Notes: generated by a model from the sequence alone, not told the origin. Positions 1 to 7,630 are shown, counted from the stretch's first letter. The stretch: DNA of 14,112 nucleotides from Oscillospiraceae bacterium (GCA_017438675.1 JAFRUW010000129.1:1-14112); one strand, 5' to 3'. Translations and numbers: made by a program.

Positions 1-181
1 AATGGACGAAAGAGCAACCAAAGGGCTCTGCCCTTTGGAATCCCGTGGTGGAAAACGTTGTTTCCTCCGGTTGCGGGATTGGTTGTGCGAATACGTTGGT
101 ACGCAGTCCCTAAACCTTAATAGTCTCTGCGTCTAACCCGCTGATCGCTTACTGCGTTGGTTGTTTTAGTGCGGCGGCTCA
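1..181 (+). repeat. Dispersed intergenic repeat, copy A (about 180 bp, may be cut by the window edge)
   Basis: This non-coding stretch matches the reverse complement of 9597..9778 over essentially its whole length. The first 44 bases differ at only 2 positions by eye; the rest is more diverged, with small indels. It carries a perfect 9-bp hairpin near its outer end, CCAAAGGGC-TCT-GCCCTTTGG. Further shared blocks include CTTCCTCCGGT-like, GGTTGTGCG, ACCTTAATAG and TTAGTGCGG motifs. No convincing reading frame is conserved between the copies. Copy A starts at base 1, so the element may extend further left. I cannot name a family; it behaves like a non-autonomous dispersed repeat. Confidence 0.8.
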
Positions 182-228
182 TAGGCGGGCACAGGGTCCC
201 TCCCTTCTGCGTTTTGAAGCGTTTCTAC

Positions 229-271
229 TTTTAAAACGCACAACAGGGACAGCCGAGGCTGTCCCTGTTGT
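229..271 (-). terminator. Rho-independent-type terminator of the regulator/ABC operon
   Basis: Bases 240..254 and 257..271 are a perfect 15-bp inverted repeat (ACAACAGGGACAGCC and its complement) separated by only GA. It lies 15 bases past the permease stop codon. Read on the minus strand the hairpin is followed by GCG and then TTTT, so the U tract is short and offset by three bases. Strong stem and correct placement support a terminator; the weak U tract lowers confidence. Confidence 0.6.
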
Positions 272-286
272 CGGTAAACAGACGTT

Positions 287-2053
287 TTATGCGTATTCCT
301 CTTGGGGTTCTCCGAGTTCGCTTATGCGGTCCGTCAGGTATTTCCATGTACGCTCGGCTTTCGGGGTGACACGAAGATCGAGGGTGTCGAAGTCGGACTC
401 GTAGTACATGCTGTCACCATCGGCCTTATAACCGACGGAGAGTTCCATGCTGATCTGCAGCCATTCATATTCCTGGGACTGTTTGGTATCGATTGTTCCC
501 AGGCTGCCGTCCTCTATATCGGGCAGCATACAGGTTTCGTACAGCTCCATCGCATCTGCGGGGGCGAGGTTCAAATAGACATCCTGATCGTAAACCCACC
601 CGTAGACATTGACATAGTAGACCGTCTGCTCGTTTACGGGTATGTCGGTGCTCAGTCTGCCCTGCACAGCTTCATCGGAGTTCAGGAGCTCATCCATAAA
701 TACAAACACCCTGTCGCTGGGACTGTCCACGAAATATGAGTAGTTTCTTTCCACCTTGCGCCCGTTTTTCAGCGTATATATGATCCTGTAATAATCCCCG
801 GTGAATTCTCCCTCTTCATAGTCGTGCCCGATCAGAAGGGCGTGTATCTCCTCCGCCCTCTTTATATTGTCTTTGTCGGTGAACACCATCCCGGTATCTA
901 AGCTGCAGTCAACCGTAACGGACTCCACTTTATCCGTTTTGGGAATGTACTTCTCCACCCCAAACACATCGTAGTTCACACATGCCATCACCGCGATAAT
1001 CACAAGGGCGCTGACAATGTAGCCCGGCCATTTCTTGAACACCCGGAAGGACTTGTTCAGGAGCATGGCGGAGCCGAAGTACCCGATGAACGCGCCGATA
1101 AGCATACAGACGGTGAGGGGCACCGCCGACGCCCTCTCGCTGAATGCGAAGACGATCTCATAGATTATGAAGCCCAGGGCAAGGGCGCAGAAGAAGGTAA
1201 ACAGGTACTTGAACACGGGGCGGAGGGCCTTTACGGAGATGAGGTCCGACGCTGTCTCCATGTGGCGCCTGCGGTAGATGAGCAGCCCGATGACCGCAAG
1301 GAGCAGGGCGGCGCCGGTGTAGATCAGAAGAACGGGCCATCCCAAATACCGGGCGGTGAGGATCATGCCGTCAGAGGAGCGGGTGGTGACTACGTCGCTC
1401 CACAGGGCGTACGCCGGTGTGAGTATGCCGGTATAGAAGTAGTCCGAGACCGTTAATCCCTTCAGCATCATTGCCCCTACGGCTTTTACTAAGAACTCAC
1501 ATATAAAGAGTCCGCAGTTCAGGGCGGCGTACATGAGCAGGAACCCGGCGACGTTGCCCGCCACCACAGCGCAGAATACGGCGATGCTGTAGAACACGAC
1601 CATCAGAAGGCTGACGATGGCAAACCACTCAAGAAGGGCAGTGAAATCCACATGCCTGTTCGCCGCCATCACCAGCAGGGTCAGAAGGACGATGATCACG
1701 TTTGCGGCGATAAACCAGAACAGTCCGGAGAAATAGTTTGTTAAATATATCCCCTCTCTGCGGATGGGCAGACTTGCGTAGAAGTTGCTGCTTCTGCCGT
1801 TGAAGGAGTAGATGAAGGTCAGCGCGCCGGCGATCATGCCGGCGGTTATGGCGCCCAGAACGCCCACCTGAGAGGCAACGTTCAGCACCTCGAACCTGAG
1901 ACTCGCGGAGTCTGCCGGTCCATAGCCGGAGTTCGCAATGCCCACCGGCAATATCAGTATCCACACCACAAGGTACAGCGCCCAGACCGGCCAGTAGCTT
2001 GTGAAGGTCTTGAAAAATACCGTTCTGTTAAAGAATGACGTCTTTGATCTCAT
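287..2053 (-). CDS. ABC-2 type transporter permease with a large extracytoplasmic C-terminal domain
   Basis: Predicted 588-residue integral membrane subunit of an ABC exporter or antibiotic/peptide-stress transporter, partner of the ATPase encoded immediately upstream. The frame is open further upstream (to 2092), but I chose the ATG at 2053 because GGGAGGTG (2060..2067) sits 6 bases before it; translation then starts MRSKTSFFNR. This gives a 26-base overlap with the ATPase gene. About nine hydrophobic segments can be read: six up to roughly residue 265, ending in a basic YRRRH stretch, then three more, the last near residue 360. With the N-terminus inside, the final 220 residues (about 365..588) would lie outside the membrane; they are soluble, acidic and rich in Tyr and Asp. 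Such tails occur on permeases beside YtrA-type regulators in Clostridia. The substrate is not readable from sequence. Confidence 0.82.
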   Translation of the reverse strand: MRSKTSFFNRTVFFKTFTSYWPVWALYLVVWILILPVGIANSGYGPADSASLRFEVLNVASQVGVLGAITAGMIAGALTFIYSFNGRSSNFYASLPIRREGIYLTNYFSGLFWFIAANVIIVLLTLLVMAANRHVDFTALLEWFAIVSLLMVVFYSIAVFCAVVAGNVAGFLLMYAALNCGLFICEFLVKAVGAMMLKGLTVSDYFYTGILTPAYALWSDVVTTRSSDGMILTARYLGWPVLLIYTGAALLLAVIGLLIYRRRHMETASDLISVKALRPVFKYLFTFFCALALGFIIYEIVFAFSERASAVPLTVCMLIGAFIGYFGSAMLLNKSFRVFKKWPGYIVSALVIIAVMACVNYDVFGVEKYIPKTDKVESVTVDCSLDTGMVFTDKDNIKRAEEIHALLIGHDYEEGEFTGDYYRIIYTLKNGRKVERNYSYFVDSPSDRVFVFMDELLNSDEAVQGRLSTDIPVNEQTVYYVNVYGWVYDQDVYLNLAPADAMELYETCMLPDIEDGSLGTIDTKQSQEYEWLQISMELSVGYKADGDSMYYESDFDTLDLRVTPKAERTWKYLTDRISELGEPQEEYA

Positions 2054-2921
2054 ATGCGGCACCTCCCATCTCATAGATAAATATTTCTTCAAGCGTAAGG
2101 GGTATCATGTCGTAGAACACCGGGTTCGACGCCTTGAGGGCCGTCTCCACCTCGTCCATGGTCCCCCGGATGATGACGGTTCTCACTCTGCCGCTCTGTG
2201 CCTCGTGGAGGACGTTCAGGTTCTCCGGCAGATCCCCGCCCTCGGGGTAGACGATCTGGACCTTCACGATGTTGTCCTGGAGCTCGGAAAGGGAATGCTC
2301 CAGCACCGTTTTGCCCTTGTGGATGATGCCCACGTGGTCGCAGACGTCCTCCAGCTCCCTCAGGTTGTGGGAGGAGACCAGCACCGTTGTTCCCCGCTCG
2401 GTGACCTCGCCCATGACAAGGCTCCACACCTGGCGGCGCATCACCGGATCGAGACCGTCCACCGGCTCGTCAAGGATCAGCACGTCGGGGCAGCAGGACA
2501 TGGCCAGCCAGAAGGCCGCCTGCTTCTGCATTCCCTTTGACAGATGGCGCATGCTCCGCTTTTCATCCAACTCAAAGACGTCACGCAGCTTGTTGTACCT
2601 CTCCATGCTGAAATTCGGGTAAACGCCCCTGTAAAAGCGCATCATGTCCCGGATGTTCGCCTGCAGGAAGAAGTACAGATCATCGGGAATATATGCGATC
2701 CTGCCCTTCAGGGCGGGATTCTCAAACACCTTTTCGCCGTCGATCATCACCTCGCCGGAGTCCTGGCGGTAAATGCCCGCAAGGTGCCTTATAATGGTGG
2801 ACTTGCCTGCGCCGTTGGGCCCCACAAGGCCGTATATGGCCCCCTTGGGCACGGTGATGTTCAGCCCGTCAAGAGCCCGGTGGCCGTCGAAGGTTTTTAC
2901 AACGTTTTGAGCTTTGATCAT
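2028..2921 (-). CDS. ABC transporter ATP-binding protein (YtrB-like)
   Basis: Predicted 297-residue nucleotide-binding subunit that powers the adjacent permease at the cytoplasmic face. Visible motifs in order: Walker A GPNGAGKST (34..42), signature LSKGMQKQ (127..134), Walker B VLILDE with catalytic Glu152, D-loop GLDP (156..159), and an H-loop in VLVSSHNLRE. The usual Q-loop glutamine is absent: the region reads IAYIPDDLYFF (75..85), as I recall for some ABC-2 ATPases of this type, so I do not treat it as inactivating. The length beyond about 215 residues forms the accessory C-terminal domain common in drug- and peptide-export ATPases. The start ATG overlaps the regulator's stop as ATGA (2918..2921), implying translational coupling. 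The substrate is unknown. Confidence 0.92.
   Translation of the reverse strand: MIKAQNVVKTFDGHRALDGLNITVPKGAIYGLVGPNGAGKSTIIRHLAGIYRQDSGEVMIDGEKVFENPALKGRIAYIPDDLYFFLQANIRDMMRFYRGVYPNFSMERYNKLRDVFELDEKRSMRHLSKGMQKQAAFWLAMSCCPDVLILDEPVDGLDPVMRRQVWSLVMGEVTERGTTVLVSSHNLRELEDVCDHVGIIHKGKTVLEHSLSELQDNIVKVQIVYPEGGDLPENLNVLHEAQSGRVRTVIIRGTMDEVETALKASNPVFYDMIPLTLEEIFIYEMGGAAYEIKDVIL
2060..2067 (-). promoter_or_regulatory. Ribosome binding site setting the permease start
   Basis: GGGAGGTG on the minus strand, 6 bases before the ATG at 2053, lies inside the 3' end of the ATPase gene. It is a near-perfect Shine-Dalgarno sequence and is why the internal ATG is preferred over the earlier start at 2092. 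Confidence 0.8.
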
Positions 2922-3280
2922 TTCCGCTCTACCCCCTTTATCCTGTCGTAAAGCTCCCCGGCTTTTACCCCGAGGTACATGAGTTCGCTGGCCGTCTGAT
3001 CGAATTTTTCCAGCAGCGCGGCCTTTCGCTGTTCCGATACGTCGTTCCTGTTGGCTGCGAAGGCGCCCTTTCCGGGCACGGAGTAGATGTACCCCTCCGC
3101 CTCAAGCTCACGGTAGGCTCTCTGGATAGTATTGGGGTTGATGGCAAGCTGCGTCGCCAGCTCCCTCACCGATGGCAGCCGCTCACCCGGCATTATCGCC
3201 CCGGATATGAGAAGCTCCCTGTACCCGTCCCTGAGCTGTTCGTATATCGGTCTGGAATCCCTGTAGTTCAAATTGATCAA
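2918..3280 (-). CDS. GntR family transcriptional regulator, short YtrA type
   Basis: Predicted 120-residue DNA-binding repressor of its own operon. The winged helix-turn-helix spans about residues 11..75: PIYEQLRDGY, then LPSVRELATQLAINPNTIQRAY (recognition helix around 48..58), then the wing GYIYSVPGKGAFA. The remaining 45 residues are a short helical tail, too small for an FadR/HutC effector domain; this places it in the short YtrA-like group, whose genes typically sit with ABC transporter genes. The start is a TTG at 3280, preceded by a run of seven G's with about 7 bases of spacing. A strong promoter (3340..3368) and an imperfect dyad (3311..3337) lie upstream, consistent with autoregulation. 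The inducing signal is not readable, although relatives often respond to cell-envelope-active antibiotics. Confidence 0.9.
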   Translation of the reverse strand: MINLNYRDSRPIYEQLRDGYRELLISGAIMPGERLPSVRELATQLAINPNTIQRAYRELEAEGYIYSVPGKGAFAANRNDVSEQRKAALLEKFDQTASELMYLGVKAGELYDRIKGVERK

Positions 3281-3310
3281 ATCAGAATCCCCCCCTGTCC
3301 ATAGTGTGTT

Positions 3311-3337
3311 AACTGTGTTACGTGTCTTAGTACAGTT
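3311..3337. promoter_or_regulatory. Candidate operator of the GntR regulator
   Basis: Imperfect inverted repeat: AACTGTGTTA (3311..3320) and TAGTACAGTT (3328..3337) around a 7-base spacer, 8 of 10 positions pairing, with perfect outer arms AACTGT/ACAGTT. It lies just downstream of the -10 box of the leftward promoter and would cover the transcription start, a classic repression position. GTGTTA also occurs twice, 9 bases apart (3306, 3315). Assignment to this regulator is inference. Confidence 0.5.
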
Positions 3338-3339
3338 GC

Positions 3340-3368
3340 AGTATATCAGCCCCTTCTTCGTTTGTCAA
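3340..3368 (-). promoter_or_regulatory. SigA-type promoter of the GntR-ABC operon
   Basis: On the minus strand, consensus -35 TTGACA (3363..3368), 17-base spacer, and -10 TATACT (3340..3345) preceded by TGA, giving an extended -10. Upstream of the -35, 3371..3395 is almost all A/T and resembles an UP element. This near-consensus promoter would be strong unless repressed, which fits the dyad over its start site. Confidence 0.8.
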
Positions 3369-3395
3369 TAGGGAAATTTTATTTTTTGAGTAAAA

Positions 3396-3424
3396 TCCGC
3401 ACTCGGGGCATCACCCCGAGCGGA
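3396..3424. other. GC-rich hairpin between the two divergent promoters
   Basis: CTCGGGG (3402..3408), loop CATCA, CCCCGAG (3414..3420) form a perfect 7-bp stem, with outer TCCG/CGGA pairing (3396..3399, 3421..3424) after a 2-base bulge. It lies upstream of both divergent promoters, so no identified gene ends here. On the minus strand it is followed by ATTTTACTC, giving weak terminator character. Its role is unclear; it could insulate the divergent units. Confidence 0.5.
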
Positions 3425-3461
3425 AGGCTCCTTGTCCGGCAATTATCCCTCAACTCACAAA

Positions 3462-3490
3462 TTGCATTTTCCCCGTCAGTATGGTATTCT
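3462..3490 (+). promoter_or_regulatory. Probable promoter of the M3-type peptidase gene
   Basis: TTGCAT (3462..3467), 17-base spacer, and TATTCT (3485..3490) preceded by TGG as an extended -10. The start codon at 3526 follows with GGAGGTG at 3515..3521. The match is moderate: four of six positions at each hexamer. Confidence 0.5.
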
Positions 3491-3525
3491 ATCGGTAATA
3501 AAGGAATCTTACACGGAGGTGTGGT

Positions 3526-5316
3526 ATGGACTTTAACGAAATGACCGGGGTGATCGATTCCCCGGAAACTCCGAAGAAAAAGAGACGGTTCCCCGTCGGA
3601 ACGGTCTTGCTGATACTGGCCCTTATCGGGATCGCTGTGGGAGCGTATTTCCTGATGGTCTCACTGCTCTCCGGCGGCATGTCGTCCTGTGACGGCTTCG
3701 GTATCAGGTCGACCGTGCCCTTCGAGGAGATGGAATATGTCCGCCCGGACAAGGAGGCTGTGTTCAAAACAATAGACGACGCCGTTAAATCAGTCACCGC
3801 CGACGAGGACAGCTACGCGGATCAGGTGAAGCTCATCCGTGACTATATCATCAATGACTACACCATATACACCATGAACACTCTGGCCATGATCCGCAAC
3901 TCTCTGGACACCACCGATGAGTTTTACATGGAGGAAATGAACTTTTTCGCGGAGTTTATGCCCCTCTATTACCAGAAGGAGGAGGAATTGTCCGTCGCCT
4001 GCGCCCAGTCAAAGCACATGGAGGATTTTGAAGAGGACTGCTACACCCCCGGTTACCTTGAGCCGTACAAATACGGCGGCACCATAACCGACGAGAGTGT
4101 TGAGCTTGCCCAGCACACCGAGGAGCTGTCGCTGGATTATCTGACCGAAGCGGCGATCCCCACCGTGATGTGGAATGGCGAGGAGACGCCCCTGTACGAT
4201 CTGATCGGCGATCCCGAGATCACCGGTGAGGAGTATTACAAACTCTTAAAGGTGTTTTACGACAAATATAACCCAATTTTCGGTGAAATGTACGTTGACC
4301 TGGTAAAGAGCAATATGATGCTTGCGGAGGAATACGGCTACGATTCCTTCATTGATTACGCCTACGAAAACTATTACAGGGACTATACCCCCGCAGAGGC
4401 GGCGAAGTTCATGGAGGAGGCAAGGGAATACTACGTACCCCTGTTCCAAAAGCTCAACGAGGACGGGCATTACGACGCACAGTACGATTACGCCGAATGC
4501 TCCGAGGAGGATCTGGTTTGGCTGCTGAAATCCGTTACCCGGAAGCTGGGCGGAAAAATCAGCTCCGTTTACAGGTACATGGAGAAATACGGCCTGTATG
4601 ATTTCTCCGTTTCCGACGTGAAGGAGCCCATGTCCTATACCAGCTATCTCTATGACTATGACGCGCCGTTTATTATTCTGGACGCCGTGGGCGACGATAC
4701 CGATTTTATCGGCGCCGTCCATGAGTTCGGCCACTTTGTTGACAACTATCTGAACTACGGCCGGGACAGCGGTCTCGACTGCAGCGAAACCGCCTCTCAG
4801 GGCATGGAATACCTGTCACTGTCATGTCTTGACAGTGTTCTGGGCGACGACACCCGGGATCTGATCTATACAAAAAAGCTTCTGGACTCGGTGGACGTGT
4901 TCATATATCAGGGCTATTACAACGCGCTGGAAACAAAGGTCTATTCCCTGGACTACGAGGATGTTACGCTGGAAAACATAAACAGGATAGCGGGCGAGTG
5001 CGCCGAGGAATTCGGCCTCAAGGATATGGAGCCCTGGGAGGGCTATTACAGCGTGAGCTGGGTGGATGTGCCCCACCTCTATGACTCCCCGCTGTACATC
5101 ATCAGCTACTGCGTCTCCTGCGACGCGGCGCTTCAGATCTATGAAATGTCCGTTGACAGTCCGAAAGAAGCCGTAAAAACATACTGCGATCTGGTGGACT
5201 GGGACTGGGACATGACCTTTGAGGAAAACCTTGAACGCGTTGGTCTGGAAAGTCCCTTCGCCCAGGGCAGAGCGGAAAAGAGCGCGAAGATAATCGAAGA
5301 ATACTTTTATAGCTGA
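3526..5316 (+). CDS. Membrane-anchored zinc metallopeptidase, M3 (oligoendopeptidase F-like) family
   Basis: Predicted 596-residue peptidase. A cytoplasmic basic stretch KKKRR (17..21) precedes one hydrophobic segment (about 22..48); by the positive-inside rule the catalytic part is outside. The zinc site is HEFGH (H399, E400, H403), with E421 in CSETAS the likely third ligand. The C-terminal WVDVPHLYDSPLYIISY (H517, Y519, Y524) resembles the substrate-stabilising His/Tyr region of M3 enzymes. Length is typical of PepF, but the gap from H403 to E421 is 18 residues, shorter than the roughly 24 I recall for PepF, and family members are usually cytoplasmic. The start is clear: GGAGGTG lies 4 bases before the ATG. 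The gene stands alone, divergent from the GntR-ABC operon. A role in extracellular peptide turnover is inference; substrates are unknown. Confidence 0.8.
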   Translation: MDFNEMTGVIDSPETPKKKRRFPVGTVLLILALIGIAVGAYFLMVSLLSGGMSSCDGFGIRSTVPFEEMEYVRPDKEAVFKTIDDAVKSVTADEDSYADQVKLIRDYIINDYTIYTMNTLAMIRNSLDTTDEFYMEEMNFFAEFMPLYYQKEEELSVACAQSKHMEDFEEDCYTPGYLEPYKYGGTITDESVELAQHTEELSLDYLTEAAIPTVMWNGEETPLYDLIGDPEITGEEYYKLLKVFYDKYNPIFGEMYVDLVKSNMMLAEEYGYDSFIDYAYENYYRDYTPAEAAKFMEEAREYYVPLFQKLNEDGHYDAQYDYAECSEEDLVWLLKSVTRKLGGKISSVYRYMEKYGLYDFSVSDVKEPMSYTSYLYDYDAPFIILDAVGDDTDFIGAVHEFGHFVDNYLNYGRDSGLDCSETASQGMEYLSLSCLDSVLGDDTRDLIYTKKLLDSVDVFIYQGYYNALETKVYSLDYEDVTLENINRIAGECAEEFGLKDMEPWEGYYSVSWVDVPHLYDSPLYIISYCVSCDAALQIYEMSVDSPKEAVKTYCDLVDWDWDMTFEENLERVGLESPFAQGRAEKSAKIIEEYFYS

Positions 5317-5323
5317 CGCTTCA

Positions 5324-5345
5324 AAACAAATCCTGCGATTTGTTT
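5324..5345. other. AT-rich hairpin after the peptidase gene
   Basis: AAACAAATC (5324..5332), loop CTGC, GATTTGTTT (5337..5345): a perfect 9-bp inverted repeat 7 bases past the peptidase stop. The stem is AT-rich and no U tract follows, so at best it is a weak terminator. topB could therefore be partly read from the peptidase promoter. Confidence 0.5.
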
Positions 5346-5360
5346 CAGAGACGCCAAACG

Positions 5361-5385
5361 CTGTTATTCATTTTTGAGATAACAG
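5361..5385. promoter_or_regulatory. Dyad upstream of topB, possible operator
   Basis: CTGTTAT-N11-ATAACAG is a perfect 7-bp inverted repeat with a 25-base span, ending 23 bases before the topB ATG. Its length and spacing suit a dimeric regulator, but it also could form a weak mRNA hairpin. I found no convincing -35/-10 pair around it, and it does not match the Gram-positive LexA box. No regulator is assigned. Confidence 0.4.
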
Positions 5386-5396
5386 AAATTATTATT

Positions 5397-5401
5397 GGGA
5401 G
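5397..5401 (+). promoter_or_regulatory. Ribosome binding site setting the topB start
   Basis: GGGAG, 7 bases before ATG 5409. The alternative in-frame start at 5340 lies within the upstream hairpin, lacks a site, and would add 23 residues not seen in TopB. Confidence 0.75.
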
Positions 5402-5408
5402 AAACAAT

Positions 5409-7589
5409 ATGTCAAAGATACTTGTACTGGCGGAGAAGCCCTCCGTCGGGCGTGAAATAGCCCGTGTACTGGGCGCGAAAACCGGAGGAAACGGATACCT
5501 TGAGGGGCAGAAATACGTGGTCACATGGGGTCTCGGCCATCTCGTGACCCTTGCCGACCCGGAAAAATACGACAAAAAATACGAGCGGTGGAACATGGAG
5601 GATCTCCCCATGCTGCCGGAAAAGCACAAGCTGGTGGTCATAAAGGAGACTCAGGGCCAGTTCAAAACAGTGCAGAACCTGATGAAGCGGCCGGACATCT
5701 CCGAGCTTGTCATCGCCACCGACGCGGGGCGCGAGGGCGAGCTTGTGGCCCGGTGGATCATGATCAAGGCAGGCTGGAAGAAACCCGCCAAACGTCTGTG
5801 GATTTCATCCCAGACCGACAGGGCAATAAAGGAGGGTTTTAACGACCTGAAGCCTGCGTCAGCTTACGACCCCCTGTTCCGTGCGGCACAGGCAAGAAGC
5901 GAGGCGGACTGGCTTGTGGGCCTCAACGTCACCCGGGCACTTACCTGCAAGTTCAACGCCCAGCTTTCCGCCGGAAGGGTCCAGACCCCCACCCTGGCGC
6001 TCATCGTCGCCCGTGAGGATGAGATACGGAAATTCGTGCCGGTGCCCTATTACGGCGTGAAACTCACCCTTGACGGGTTTAACGCCACATGGAAGGACAG
6101 TAAAGGCGGGGCAAGGATATTTGAAAAGGAAAAGGCGGAGGCCATCGCCGGGAAGGCGGCGGGTAAGACCGGCGTCCTCACATCTGTTGTCAAGACGAAG
6201 AAGATGACCCCGCCCCCGGCGGCCTACGATCTGACGGAGCTCCAGAGGGACGCAAACAAAAAGTACGCCTACTCCGCGAAGGAGACCCTTTCCATCATGC
6301 AGTCCCTTTATGAAAAGCACAAGCTCCTGACCTACCCCCGCACCGACTCCCGGTACATCCCCGACGACGTGGTGCCCACTCTGCCGGAGAGGCTGCGTTC
6401 CGTCATGGTGGACGAATACAAGGGACTGGCCCAGAAGGTTCTGAGCAAAAAGCCCCTGCAGACAAAATACATCGTAAACAACGCCAAGGTCTCCGACCAC
6501 CACGCCATCATCCCCACTGAGGAACAGCCGGAGCTGTGGCGGCTCACCGGGCCGGAGCGGAACATCTACGACCTTGTTGTGCGCCGTTTTCTTGCCGTCC
6601 TGATGCCGCCCTTTGAGTACGAGGAAGTGAAGCTCACCCTCACCGTGGAAAAGGAGACCTTTACAGCCCGGGGCAAGGCGGTAAAAAATCAGGGCTGGAA
6701 GGAGGCCTACAACCGATCCTTCGACTTTGAGGAGGAGACCGATGATGAGGACGAGGAGCAGTTCCTTCCCGACCTGCGTCAGGGTGACAGGATGCAGATA
6801 AAGTCCGTAAAGCTGACAACCGGCTCCACCGCGCCTCCCAAGCGGTACACCGAGGCGACTCTGCTCTCCGCCATGGAGCACCCGGGGTCAAAGGTGTCGG
6901 ACAAAGCTCAGGGCAGGATCCTGGAGCAGACCGGCGGTCTCGGCACACCCGCCACCCGTGCGGATATAATCGAGAAGCTGTTTTCAACATTCTATATCGA
7001 GCGCCGTGGCAAGGAGCTTGTCCCCACGGAAAAGGGCAAACAGCTCATCACCATTGTGCCTCCCGATCTGAAAAGCGCCGAGCTCACGGCGGTGTGGGAG
7101 GATCGTCTGGCAAAGATCGCGAAAAACGATGAAAAGGACGCTCCCTTCATCCGTGAGATGGAGCAGTACGCCTCTCGGCTGGTGACTGAGGTGAAAAACA
7201 GCACGGCAAGCTATGTCCACCACAACCAGACCAGGGAAAAATGCCCGGACTGCGGGAAAAATCTCCTGAAGGTGAAGGGCAAGCGGGGCGAAATGCTTGT
7301 CTGCCCCGACAGAGAGTGCGGTTACCGCAGGAGCCTCACCCAGACCACCAACGCCCGGTGCCCCAACTGTCACAAGAAGATGGAGCTTCGGGGCGAAGGG
7401 GACAACCAGATGTTCGCCTGCGTCTGCGGCTACAGGGAAAAGCTGTCGGCCTTTAAGGAACGCCGGGCCAAGGCCGGGGCCAGCAAGTCCGACGTGCGGA
7501 AGTATATGGCGGAGCAGAACAAAAAGTCCGACGCCGCCTCAAATCCCATGGCAGCCCAACTCGCCAAGTGGCTGGAAAACAACGAGTGA
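5409..7589 (+). CDS. topB: DNA topoisomerase III (type IA)
   Basis: Predicted 726-residue topoisomerase that cuts one DNA strand through a 5'-phosphotyrosine, passes DNA and reseals it; it decatenates replication and recombination intermediates. The Toprim domain is N-terminal: MSKILVLAEKPSVGREIARVLG with catalytic Glu9, and ATDAGREGE with D105 and E109. The nucleophile is Y309 in LLTYPRTDSR. The motif KVSDHHAIIPTEE and a C-terminal tail with two Cys4-type zinc ribbons (about 612..677; CPDCGK, CPNCHKK) follow. The sequence runs collinear with Bacillus TopB, as I recall it, including the tail. I chose ATG 5409 because GGGAG (5397..5401) lies 7 bases upstream and the protein then begins exactly at the conserved MSK; the frame is open back to 5340. 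It is first in the topB-rsmA-mpg group. Confidence 0.96.
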   Translation: MSKILVLAEKPSVGREIARVLGAKTGGNGYLEGQKYVVTWGLGHLVTLADPEKYDKKYERWNMEDLPMLPEKHKLVVIKETQGQFKTVQNLMKRPDISELVIATDAGREGELVARWIMIKAGWKKPAKRLWISSQTDRAIKEGFNDLKPASAYDPLFRAAQARSEADWLVGLNVTRALTCKFNAQLSAGRVQTPTLALIVAREDEIRKFVPVPYYGVKLTLDGFNATWKDSKGGARIFEKEKAEAIAGKAAGKTGVLTSVVKTKKMTPPPAAYDLTELQRDANKKYAYSAKETLSIMQSLYEKHKLLTYPRTDSRYIPDDVVPTLPERLRSVMVDEYKGLAQKVLSKKPLQTKYIVNNAKVSDHHAIIPTEEQPELWRLTGPERNIYDLVVRRFLAVLMPPFEYEEVKLTLTVEKETFTARGKAVKNQGWKEAYNRSFDFEEETDDEDEEQFLPDLRQGDRMQIKSVKLTTGSTAPPKRYTEATLLSAMEHPGSKVSDKAQGRILEQTGGLGTPATRADIIEKLFSTFYIERRGKELVPTEKGKQLITIVPPDLKSAELTAVWEDRLAKIAKNDEKDAPFIREMEQYASRLVTEVKNSTASYVHHNQTREKCPDCGKNLLKVKGKRGEMLVCPDRECGYRRSLTQTTNARCPNCHKKMELRGEGDNQMFACVCGYREKLSAFKERRAKAGASKSDVRKYMAEQNKKSDAASNPMAAQLAKWLENNE

Positions 7590-7605
7590 TAATTCCCATC
7601 CCGTA

Positions 7606-7630
7606 GTAGGGGCGATCATTGATCGCCCGC
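7606..7630 (+). repeat. Dispersed palindromic repeat in the topB-rsmA gap
   Basis: Contains GGGCGATCA-T-TGATCGCCC (7610..7628), a perfect 9-bp palindrome, preceded by GTAG. All 25 bases recur exactly, inverted, at 9408..9432. The hairpin would lie in the shared mRNA, its 3' foot 18 bases before the rsmA ribosome binding site. Confidence 0.85.

Noticed and set aside
1..286. tRNA or other structured RNA gene
   Set aside because: No cloverleaf, T-loop or CCA features; the stretch is accounted for by the dispersed repeat and the operon terminator.
287..5316. Defence or toxin-antitoxin system around the GntR-ABC operon and peptidase
   Set aside because: The domains are fully explained by a YtrA-type transporter unit and an M3 peptidase; no nuclease, toxin, NTPase sensor or reverse transcriptase features were found.
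5324..5345. Rho-independent terminator of the peptidase gene
   Set aside because: The stem is perfect but AT-rich and has no following U tract; recorded only as a hairpin.
5721..5747. Apparent loss of the second Toprim aspartate in TopB (DAGREGE instead of DxDREGE)
   Set aside because: As I recall, Bacillus-type TopB has the same DAGREGELVARW sequence, so this is a normal variant and not a damaged active site.
5859..6881. Minus-strand open frame of 340 codons opposite topB
   Set aside because: Antisense to the core of TopB, whose catalytic motifs are intact; the translation resembles no protein family.
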